Part shown: piece after piece, positions 29,159 through 36,873 of the stretch
How the letters are laid out: each line of letters opens with the position of its first letter
Position numbering within the stretch: the first letter of the stretch is position 1
Origin: Galliscardovia ingluviei
GTDB taxonomy: Bacteria > Actinomycetota > Actinomycetes > Actinomycetales > Bifidobacteriaceae
Assembly (NCBI RefSeq): GCF_014635685.1
Contig: NZ_BMDH01000001.1
Location: 930,001 to 994,000 of the forward strand
Direction: 5' to 3'
DNA: 64,000 nt
Made by a program: the position numbers and the translations under genes
Notes under the pieces: model-generated
What the model saw: only the letters and a program-made list of their open reading frames with translations
What the model was told of the DNA's origin: nothing
The model's database searches: none

Positions 29159-32100
29159 TCAATATTGTCGTCGTAATACCATCCAAGCACCGCCGAACAT
29201 AACCACAGCCCAAGCAGCAAGCACATACACCCACCACCCCATGCCAGTAGCTGGCATATTCTGCAACCAAGGCATAGCCAGCTTTGCCCCAGCATCAATA
29301 CCTGCTGCATTGGGATTTTGCTCGCTTAACGTAATAGCCATCGTAGAAAGCCCTAATGCTGTTGCATCATCAGAAGCAACTGACGAATTATCAGCATCTC
29401 CCGCATTTGGTTGCACGAATTCGCTGCGATACACTGGTTCAAACTTGATTTTGTAAGTGCCCATAGAAAGATTGGCAAAAGTGTAATTACCATTGCTGTC
29501 CGTGGTTTCTACATATCCGTTAATCGCCGTACCTTGCGCATCAGTAAGATAGACGTGTACTCCTGCAATACCTGCTTCACCTGCATCATAAACATTATTT
29601 CTATTGCTATCACGCCATACTTTGCCAGCAATAGACCCTAGTATTGGTGCAGTTGGCGTAGTATAGGGAGGAATAATTTGCCCTACCTGATCGCATGAAT
29701 CCTCCATACCAGTATTGAATGCATGTTCCGCCGAAACATCATATTTCATATCAGTGCCGGTTACACATGTGCTGTTGCCAGTAATATCATAGAGTGTAGT
29801 TACTAGTTTATTCACATCAGGCGGTAACGGCTCGGTAACTTGAGCCTGACGCGCATGGGGTACTCCTTGGCTCACTATGCCATCGGCATCTTTCGTGCCA
29901 TACGGCGTTATGGAAGAGGTAAACCACGCTTGGTTAGCAATATTCTGTTTAACACTACTGCGTATTGCCTGACCACTCATATGCAGTACCACAACGTCTC
30001 CCGGCTGTAACTCATGCGTTAATCCATAGTCGCGTTGAATTACTGAACCGTTCGCCAATGATATTGTGCGTTTGGGTTCAATCGGTTGAGCAGTGTCATC
30101 ACTGTTGGGCGCTGGTACTAAATCGGTAGGCAGAGGCAACGCTACTAGTTTGTTGTTAATGCTACCGCCCATATTATCGGCACCGATTTGTCCCACAGAA
30201 TTGTATCCACGTGCATAAAAGTTATTATTGCCATCAGTGATAATAATCGATGTTTTACCAAAATTTTTAATAAAGGCCTGCTGGTCACTTAATGCTGTTC
30301 GTTCTGTGCCTGAGAGATTTGGCACATAAATTACAGGATTACCTGCATAATCATAGTTTTTAATTACACCCTGCATCATAGAAATAGCCACTTGTGCATT
30401 GTCATTTGCTCCATGCAGTAAAAGAACTGGTTGCAATTCAGACGATGAACCACTATTGGAAAGCTGACCAGCCGCATTAGCACCTAACCCATAAATGTCA
30501 CCGGTATCAGCATCTTGGTACACAAAATTCGCATCAGCAGCCCAGATTTTCTTGGCTTTAACTTTGGGCATCACTTGGAACGTATTCGTTGACCAATCAA
30601 CACTTCCTGCTTTGTTAACATCGCTTTCAGCATTCGCAGTAGTATATCCGCGACCTAATTGCCCAAAATCGTTGCGACCAGCAGCATACACGCTACCATC
30701 ATCCATCAGAATATATTCTGAGTTTTCACTAGTGGCAATATCAATAGCTTTGCTAGTTATCCCTGACAATACAACTTTTTGAGGCAGTGAATTACCCGCG
30801 CCAACAAGTCCTTTACCCAGTGCTCCCCACAGATTACTACCGAAATTCCATACGGTGCCATCAGTTGCCAACGCCATCGTATGGCGTTCTCCAGAAAGCA
30901 TTTTAGAAAAGGTTTTACTCGTAAATTCTGCTGTTGCTTGCGGATCTGAAGAATCATTGGCAGTATTACCAGATGCAGCTTTTGCAGCCCATTGCACAGG
31001 AGACAACGGCGTATCACAACTCGTGTATACGAGGGCTCCAGCTGCACGACCCCAATTCCAACCCCATGACCACATTTTATCGTGAGTATCAATAATCACG
31101 GTGGTATAAAGCCTCGAAGCCACTGTTTTTACTTTAATAGGATTGCCGCTAAGGTCTTTAAGGTCAATTTTCAGTGGCTGTTTGACATAGCGTTCGCTGC
31201 TGTTTACTTGCCTATTTACTGCACCGTCTTTATTAAGCATTGCCTTGTTATTTGGATCGACAGGCGTAATTCGCCAATTATAATTATCGCCCCATCCCCA
31301 TAAATCACCGTCCTCATCAACAGCAAATGAATGATTTTCACCAGCCTCAATATAGGTGAATTTCAGATCAGGGTTACTCGGATCCGGTGTAATTCGCGTT
31401 GGTGCTGCGCGACTAATAGTCGTACCATCGCCCATTTCATAACTCGAATTATCACCCCACGACCAAATATAGCCATCTTTATCCAATGCCAAACCATGAT
31501 CATATCCCAACTTCATATCTACAAATTGTGTTCGTCGAGGTATGCTTGGCTTGCTGCCCATTGTGGTATACACATTGCTGACTGTGGACGAAAGCCTATC
31601 AGCAATAGTGCCGTTTAATGGTATGGCTTGGTTGCCGGTATTAGTAATCGTTACGTCCCAGTTGATCGTGCAGCGCTCAGTCAGACACTCAAAATGCTGC
31701 ATTGATTTATCTACTGTCACTTGTGGATCTGGTTTTTGATATCCAAAATCCACATTGGTAATCTGCTGATGCTGCACTAAGGTGATGATACCTGATGTAT
31801 CAGTATGAATACCCGTTCCTGAGGCCAGATACGCACGTGTACGCAGCACGTCATTGGTGATATTGTAGTAGCTCGTAGCTTGTGTTTGTACGCCCGCGCC
31901 TGTTTGCGTACCACTTTGGCGCTCAACATCTACAACGTAGTATCCAGGCCGCAAATCATCAAAACTATATGTACCTTGAGCATCAGTAGCCGTTTGTGCT
32001 GTTGGCGTATTGCGTAATTTCGCGCCTGTATGGTCTACCTGCCAGAGACTGAGCGTAATACCCCCTATTGGAGCGTCTCGCCGAGCGCGAGCGGTACTCG

Positions 32101-32569
32101 CAGTGGACGCTGTATACTGCCCGTTACCGTCTTGATCCCAAAACACAGTGCCGGCAATACGAGTGTTATCTGATGTATTAAGTGGTATACCTGTTTCGGT
32201 AGTGGTGTTGTCAGTAGTAGCATTATCGCTAGTAGTGTTATCTGGATTGGTATTATCCGTATTGGTATTCGCATTATCGGTTTCAGTATGATCAGTATCT
32301 GCACCTGTTACGTCATTAGCATTGGTACTCGTCTCCATATTAGTATCCGCATTATTCAAGTCCGTAGCATCCGCACTGCCACTATGGGCATTACTGGTAT
32401 CACTGTTGATATCAGTCACCGCATTCTCGTCAGTCGCACTGCTTAATGTACTAGAGATAGCTGTGGCAGTTTCGACTGTTGGTGAAGGTATTGCCAAAGC
32501 ATGAGGCGTTAGAGCAAATGCACAAACTATACCCAATACACCAACCACAGCTACACTACGCTTGCTCAT
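29159..32569 (-). CDS. RCC1-repeat LPxTG-type surface protein, probable pilus tip or minor pilin
   Basis: This cell-wall protein has 1136 residues. A Sec signal peptide covers about 1-26. Residues 35-130 are low complexity (Asp/Asn/Thr). An SdrD-type B domain (about 137-220, IAGTVFWDQDGNGQY) and a short DUF11-like segment follow. About residues 350-830 carry at least six RCC1-type repeats recognisable by WSWGDN, WGWGDN, WSWGWN, WNFGSNLWGALG, GRNDFGQLG and GLGANAAGQLS, which should fold as a beta-propeller. A second SdrD-type domain (about 995-1085, GSIAGKVWRDSNRNNVYD) precedes the sorting signal MPATG, a hydrophobic span and a RRQY tail. Sortase class C lies directly upstream, so this is likely the adhesive minor pilin. 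Ligand unknown. Confidence 0.85.
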   Translation of the reverse strand: MSKRSVAVVGVLGIVCAFALTPHALAIPSPTVETATAISSTLSSATDENAVTDINSDTSNAHSGSADATDLNNADTNMETSTNANDVTGADTDHTETDNANTNTDNTNPDNTTSDNATTDNTTTETGIPLNTSDNTRIAGTVFWDQDGNGQYTASTASTARARRDAPIGGITLSLWQVDHTGAKLRNTPTAQTATDAQGTYSFDDLRPGYYVVDVERQSGTQTGAGVQTQATSYYNITNDVLRTRAYLASGTGIHTDTSGIITLVQHQQITNVDFGYQKPDPQVTVDKSMQHFECLTERCTINWDVTITNTGNQAIPLNGTIADRLSSTVSNVYTTMGSKPSIPRRTQFVDMKLGYDHGLALDKDGYIWSWGDNSSYEMGDGTTISRAAPTRITPDPSNPDLKFTYIEAGENHSFAVDEDGDLWGWGDNYNWRITPVDPNNKAMLNKDGAVNRQVNSSERYVKQPLKIDLKDLSGNPIKVKTVASRLYTTVIIDTHDKMWSWGWNWGRAAGALVYTSCDTPLSPVQWAAKAASGNTANDSSDPQATAEFTSKTFSKMLSGERHTMALATDGTVWNFGSNLWGALGKGLVGAGNSLPQKVVLSGITSKAIDIATSENSEYILMDDGSVYAAGRNDFGQLGRGYTTANAESDVNKAGSVDWSTNTFQVMPKVKAKKIWAADANFVYQDADTGDIYGLGANAAGQLSNSGSSSELQPVLLLHGANDNAQVAISMMQGVIKNYDYAGNPVIYVPNLSGTERTALSDQQAFIKNFGKTSIIITDGNNNFYARGYNSVGQIGADNMGGSINNKLVALPLPTDLVPAPNSDDTAQPIEPKRTISLANGSVIQRDYGLTHELQPGDVVVLHMSGQAIRSSVKQNIANQAWFTSSITPYGTKDADGIVSQGVPHARQAQVTEPLPPDVNKLVTTLYDITGNSTCVTGTDMKYDVSAEHAFNTGMEDSCDQVGQIIPPYTTPTAPILGSIAGKVWRDSNRNNVYDAGEAGIAGVHVYLTDAQGTAINGYVETTDSNGNYTFANLSMGTYKIKFEPVYRSEFVQPNAGDADNSSVASDDATALGLSTMAITLSEQNPNAAGIDAGAKLAMPWLQNMPATGMGWWVYVLAAWAVVMFGGAWMVLRRQY

Positions 32570-32626
32570 ATCCTCACCCCCTTAACGCTCTTATCAAGCT
32601 CTGTTTTCACCTGCGACAAAATCTTC

Positions 32627-32684
32627 CCTTTACTAAACTTTGCCTTTACTAACCTTCCCCTTTTCCTGACTTTGCCTTTTTCTT
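32627..32684. repeat. 16-bp tandem repeat between sortase and RCC1 protein genes
   Basis: About three and a half copies with exact 16-base period start at 32627, 32643, 32659 and 32675; the unit is CCTTTACTAAACTTTG with substitutions. It occupies most of the 123-base gap and makes the mRNA there purine-rich. Confidence 0.75.
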
Positions 32685-32692
32685 ACATCTAC

Positions 32693-33628
32693 TTAACCCT
32701 CTACTTTACGTTCTTTTCGATGTTTCATAACAAATGCAATAACAAACAGCATAAACAGCAACCATGCAATAATGACTCCAATAATTAACCAGTACTGGGG
32801 ATGTGCAGCAGGCACAGTATCCGGATTTGGCGCGGGCGGTATTCCTACTCGCTCTCCAGTGACTATCAGTCGTTTTGTATTTACCCCATATGGCGTGCAC
32901 GTAAGCAGTGTTACCTCATCGCGCCCCGCAGTAATAGCAAAATGTGTGAAATCATCAGGTTCAATTATTTGAATATCACTTACCCGATAGCTTAGTAATG
33001 TGCCAAGTACCGTAATATAAAAATAATCTCCTTTGCGCGCCTGCCACATCGACAGCGCATCAAACATCAGACGGTCATACCCAGAATGGGCAGAAATCAC
33101 TGCATGCGTATTACTACCACCTACCGGCAAGCTCGTGCCATATACATGTCCCGCTCCAGAGGACAATACCGTATCTCCAGTGCCGTGGCGAATTGGTAGG
33201 TTAATACCAAGACGGGGATACCGAATGGTTGCCATCACTCCATCGTCTGGAATATCTAATTGATGCTGATAATCGCTATCCGTCTGACTAAGCGTCACTC
33301 CACTACTTGCCCACGGATCTGAAACTTCCCCTAATGCTCGCGATCCGTGCTCAAAAAGTTTGGCGTTATAGGCGTGTGCCTCCCGTAGTTCGCGTTCAGT
33401 TTCTTGTTTCGCTAACTGCTCCACCGCAAGTGTGTGCTCATCAATAGCGCCGCTTTCTTGGTGTGCATTGATTACCATCAACATCAATGGTAAAGTAGCG
33501 AAAAGTACACTAAGGGTCAGCAGTAGTATGCCTGCGATCGCGGTACGTGAGAGCCCAGCATGGTGGCGTTGTTCAGCTGGCTGAGCATCTTGCACATGTT
33601 GTGCGATGCCTTGACGTTGGACTCTCAT
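32693..33628 (-). CDS. srtC: Class C (pilin-polymerising) sortase
   Basis: This membrane transpeptidase of 311 residues links pilin subunits covalently. An N-terminal helix (about 28-52) is followed by the class C lid motif SDPWASSG near residue 101, the catalytic His in HAVISAHSGYD near residue 180, the catalytic Cys in TLLTCTPYG near residue 242 and the Arg in TKRLIVTGER near residue 254. A second, C-terminal membrane helix (about 277-300) and a basic tail are also class C traits. The start ATG has GAGGAAC upstream. It lies between the major pilin and the RCC1 protein, the usual position in bifidobacterial pilus clusters. Confidence 0.94.
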   Translation of the reverse strand: MRVQRQGIAQHVQDAQPAEQRHHAGLSRTAIAGILLLTLSVLFATLPLMLMVINAHQESGAIDEHTLAVEQLAKQETERELREAHAYNAKLFEHGSRALGEVSDPWASSGVTLSQTDSDYQHQLDIPDDGVMATIRYPRLGINLPIRHGTGDTVLSSGAGHVYGTSLPVGGSNTHAVISAHSGYDRLMFDALSMWQARKGDYFYITVLGTLLSYRVSDIQIIEPDDFTHFAITAGRDEVTLLTCTPYGVNTKRLIVTGERVGIPPAPNPDTVPAAHPQYWLIIGVIIAWLLFMLFVIAFVMKHRKERKVEG

Positions 33629-33695
33629 CGTTCCTCGATATGTACCATGTATGAATGTGACAGTGTACTTGTAGTATTCCGTTAAGCAAACTACT

Positions 33696-33729
33696 GCACT
33701 AGCTGTGTGTGTACCGCACTAGCTGTGTG
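33696..33729. repeat. 20-bp direct repeat between pilin and sortase genes
   Basis: GCACTAGCTGTGTG occurs at 33696 and again at 33716, giving 1.7 copies of a 20-base unit just after the pilin stop. Confidence 0.65.
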
Positions 33730-33746
33730 ATGCAATAATTGCTTCC

Positions 33747-35669
33747 CTACTTAGTTTTGTTAGTTTTGCGATCGCGTTGCGATTTGACCAACAAAAGCAC
33801 ACCACCAATAGCAAACACTAATGCTGCAATAGCGTAGATTGCTAACCATGCTGCGCCGGTTTTTGGCATATCCAAAAGGTTATGCGCGTTAATCACCGTC
33901 GCATTATCAGCTGCTACTGTAACAAAATTATTGATATCTCCGGTTTCGTCTGCAATACTTGACTGTGCGGCATCCAGTGGTTGCTCGTCCTTGGCAGTTT
34001 CCTCTGGAGTAGTGATTGTTAATGTAGTAGTAAAAGTTGGCAACATTAAACCGCCACCACCAAATGGTGACTTGGTTTCTGTCACCTTATATGTACCCTC
34101 ACCGAGACCAGTAATGGTAAGCAGACCTGTAGTGGCTGGTGTTACTAGAGTTTGCGTAGTAGTTTTATCCGCCACTCCCTTTGATGCATCTGCCGCAATC
34201 TCAGTAGGGTCAGCAATGCGATAAGCACCGGTTGTAGACTTGACGAATGTCAGTTTGGTTTCTGTATTATCAGAATCTACTGCATATACTGCAAATTCAG
34301 CACCATTCAGCTTATCGCCCTTAATATCAGTTTTCGTTACTGTAAACTGACCCGTATATACATTCACACTGCTTGAACTTGACTCTTCCAAGTCAGCAGG
34401 ATTGTTCACATTGTGCGAATACTGCACAACTGCAGAATTAGTATTACCTGTCCCATCAATTACCGCATCCTTGTCCAAATATGCGCTGAACGTGATGGTA
34501 ATCGTGGCATCTACTGGGAAGAGTTGTTTATCATCGTCACTTTGCACAATGTTGGAATCTGGCTGCGCGGCAGTTGCTGTTGTACTTGGAGCCATATACC
34601 ACGTCAGTAAGTTACTACTAGCAGTTGGCTCCACCAATATGTAGCCTTTTCCAGCACCCGCTTGTAGCGTTGTTGCGGATGATGCACCTGTAGCTTTCAC
34701 CGTTGCTGTAGCAGAATTTGCTTTGTACGTCATGCCTGCAGGCAACGTATCTTTAATAAGCAACTGGTAGTTTGTGGCATAGCCTGTCCAATTGGGCACT
34801 TGCGTGGTCAAAGTGAAGGTAATATCCTCGCCAATCGTGGCATTATCAGTACTTGCTGTTTTCGTAATAGTTACTTTTGTTGGCTTATAGACAACTTCAC
34901 CTAAATCATAAGTGATGGTTTTGGTACCCGCTATGTCTGTTGGATCAGGTCGTACCAGCTTGGTTAATAGAGTGTCATCATTGTATACGCCGGTACCGTT
35001 AAACATCGGAATAGAAGCTTTATCTGTGCTAGCAGTATCGCCTGTGTTGGCTTCACTTTGATCAAAAATCACATATGCGCCAGGCTTCACATTTTCTGTT
35101 GCCGCAGATCCATCATCGTTGGCCTTTAATGGGTATGACGTACCATCTACTGCACTAATACCCTTCATCTGCGTCATCAGTGCCGTCAAAAATGCACGTA
35201 GATTTGGCAAGTTCTTAGCATCGTTGTCAGCATATGGGTATGTGCTTGCCTGCAATAGGTGTGACACCACCCACGGCATAGGATCTGCAGCTTTATACGC
35301 TACTGGAACGGTGCTACTCGTATCAATCTTTGCAGCAGTAATAGCAGCATCAATTTGCGTAGCATACCCAGCATCTTTAATATCAAAACCAGTAATATTC
35401 GTGCCATCAGTACGCACTTGTGTATAGTCACCCAAACGGAATGCTACAAGAGTATGTCCACGCAAATCCTCAGTCGGCTTTTGCTCACTATCTACTGGTG
35501 CTTTAACAGTCAGCGGTACTGGCTTATCTAAATCGGCGCTACTTATCAGTTTTTGTGTCGCAGTATCTGCATATGCAGTACGTACATTGGTAATTATTGG
35601 CAATATCGCCATCGCTAGGACTGCAATACTAGCAATAACTGCAATCCCATACTTCGCTAAGCGTTGCAT
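33747..35669 (-). CDS. Major pilin (fimbrial isopeptide-type, MPKTG sorting signal)
   Basis: The shaft subunit has 640 residues from ATG at 35669, which has AGGAAGGGG six bases upstream; a TTG 18 bases earlier lies within that site. A signal peptide covers about 1-35 (IAVIASIAVLAMAILPIITNVRTAYA). The N-terminal pilin domain runs to about 250; the lysine-containing VVYKPTKVTITKTAS region near 270 begins an isopeptide-forming Ig-like domain, and a Cna-B-like domain (about 450-570) contains the E-box-like GEGTYKVTETKSPFGG with the Glu needed for internal isopeptide bonds. The MPKTG motif, a helix and a basic tail end the protein. Lys within YKPTK is a candidate cross-linking lysine; this is inference. 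Confidence 0.88.
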   Translation of the reverse strand: MQRLAKYGIAVIASIAVLAMAILPIITNVRTAYADTATQKLISSADLDKPVPLTVKAPVDSEQKPTEDLRGHTLVAFRLGDYTQVRTDGTNITGFDIKDAGYATQIDAAITAAKIDTSSTVPVAYKAADPMPWVVSHLLQASTYPYADNDAKNLPNLRAFLTALMTQMKGISAVDGTSYPLKANDDGSAATENVKPGAYVIFDQSEANTGDTASTDKASIPMFNGTGVYNDDTLLTKLVRPDPTDIAGTKTITYDLGEVVYKPTKVTITKTASTDNATIGEDITFTLTTQVPNWTGYATNYQLLIKDTLPAGMTYKANSATATVKATGASSATTLQAGAGKGYILVEPTASSNLLTWYMAPSTTATAAQPDSNIVQSDDDKQLFPVDATITITFSAYLDKDAVIDGTGNTNSAVVQYSHNVNNPADLEESSSSSVNVYTGQFTVTKTDIKGDKLNGAEFAVYAVDSDNTETKLTFVKSTTGAYRIADPTEIAADASKGVADKTTTQTLVTPATTGLLTITGLGEGTYKVTETKSPFGGGGLMLPTFTTTLTITTPEETAKDEQPLDAAQSSIADETGDINNFVTVAADNATVINAHNLLDMPKTGAAWLAIYAIAALVFAIGGVLLLVKSQRDRKTNKTK

Positions 35670-35778
35670 GGCATGCCCCTTCCTCAAAACTACTTCATAG
35701 TTTTACGCCTCGGGAAGGGTGCAGCCTCGGTGAACCCACTCATCGGAGCAGATGTGCATCTTCCACTGAGGCATATCT
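35670..35778 (-). promoter_or_regulatory. Structured 5' leader of the pilin mRNA
   Basis: The roughly 108-nt leader can fold into an upstream arm, GCCTCAGTG (35764-35772) with CACCGAGGC (35724-35732), and a downstream arm in which CCCTTCC (35713-35719) pairs with GGAAGGG (35677-35683), the pilin ribosome site. Inside the latter is a perfect AAAACTA / TAGTTTT hairpin. A further GAGGC (35707-35711 on the other strand as GCCTC) could pair with the first GCCTC instead, giving two exclusive folds. No known riboswitch class was recognised. Confidence 0.6.
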
Positions 35779-35784
35779 ACTCCT

Positions 35785-35790
35785 ATTGTA
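35785..35790 (-). promoter_or_regulatory. -10 box of the pilus operon
   Basis: TACAAT on the minus strand places transcription start near 35778, just at the base of the upstream leader stem. The -35 is weak. Confidence 0.4.
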
Positions 35791-35857
35791 ATCCAGAAAA
35801 CTACAAAACATGGGATGGCTCGCTACTCATTTTCGGCGTGTCTATAATGACACTATT

Positions 35858-36775
35858 TCACTCCATAGCATCCCGATCAGCAGTTGCTTGACCGGTAATA
35901 ATAGCACCTGTCACCTCATCATAGAGATTCTTAAAGCCTTGAGGCGTAGAAGCCGGCAATACCACCGTCTTTGCGTTATTCGATTCTGACATCGAGCGCA
36001 TCACATCAAGATACTGATTAAACATCACAATCTGATTGACTTCACTAATTGACATGCCAACATCTTGCAAACTCTTAATCTGATCGACAATGCCATTAGC
36101 AATTTCTCTACGATAATTCGCTTGTCCTTCACCCTGCAAACGCACTTTCTCAGCATCAGCCTGTGCTTGCGTTTCAATAGCAATACGCTGTGCCTCAGCA
36201 CGCTGACGGGTAGCCTCTTTTTCGCGTTGCGCGGCGTTAATAGAATCCATAGCCTGCTTAACTTGATTGGAAGGATCAATGGCAGTAATCAACGTCTTAA
36301 CTACAGTAAAGCCAAAGCGCTGCATTTCATTGCCCACGGTCTGCTGCACATCAAGCGCAACATTATCTTTACGAGCAAAGGCATCATCAAGTGTTAATGC
36401 AGGAATAGCAGAACGCAGCGCATCCTCCATATAGCTTCGTAGCTGCGCTTGAGGATTTTGCAATTCATAGTATGCTACTGCCACATTATTCACATCAACT
36501 CTGAACTGTGTACTGGCAATTACCGTTACAAACACATTATCAAGTGTTTTCGTCTCTAATTTGACATCAAGCTGATTGACGCGCAAATTCATTTTTTGCG
36601 CAATGCGATCAATAAACGGAATTTTGAAATGCAAACCTGCTACAGAAACGGTATGGAATTTACCCAGACGCTCAATTACATACGCATTTTGCTGAGGCAC
36701 AATATAGAGACCTAATACCAGCAATACTACCAACACTAGGATGAACAACAGCCCTAAAACTCCTAAACCGTCCAT
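35858..36775 (-). CDS. SPFH/stomatin-like (band 7) membrane protein
   Basis: The 305-residue protein has one N-terminal membrane helix (about 5-28), then the band 7 domain (about 28-185) with the opening YIVPQQNAYVIERLGKFHTVSVAGLHFKIPFID and the TKTLDNVFVTV strand, then a long charged coiled coil (about 185-250, rich in Ala, Glu, Gln and Arg) and a QYLDVMRSMSESNNAKTVVLPAS ending. It matches QmcA/YbbK-type stomatin homologues, which assemble into membrane rings and scaffold quality-control proteases. A partner NfeD gene is not visible. ATG at 36775 has AGGGAG upstream. It is divergent from the copper protein gene. Confidence 0.9.
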   Translation of the reverse strand: MDGLGVLGLLFILVLVVLLVLGLYIVPQQNAYVIERLGKFHTVSVAGLHFKIPFIDRIAQKMNLRVNQLDVKLETKTLDNVFVTVIASTQFRVDVNNVAVAYYELQNPQAQLRSYMEDALRSAIPALTLDDAFARKDNVALDVQQTVGNEMQRFGFTVVKTLITAIDPSNQVKQAMDSINAAQREKEATRQRAEAQRIAIETQAQADAEKVRLQGEGQANYRREIANGIVDQIKSLQDVGMSISEVNQIVMFNQYLDVMRSMSESNNAKTVVLPASTPQGFKNLYDEVTGAIITGQATADRDAME

Positions 36776-36837
36776 TATTACTCCCTACACGAAGCACTCT
36801 TGAAACTTTACCAACTCCCTGTAAGCTGGTAAGCATA

Positions 36838-36865
36838 TTCAAGTACCGATACATACCAGTATAGC
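36838..36865 (+). promoter_or_regulatory. Promoter of the copper fusion gene, leaderless geometry
   Basis: TTCAAG (36838-36843) and TATAGC (36860-36865) are 16 bases apart; the ATG follows after eight bases with no ribosome site. Confidence 0.5.
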
Positions 36866-36873
36866 GAGCGCAT

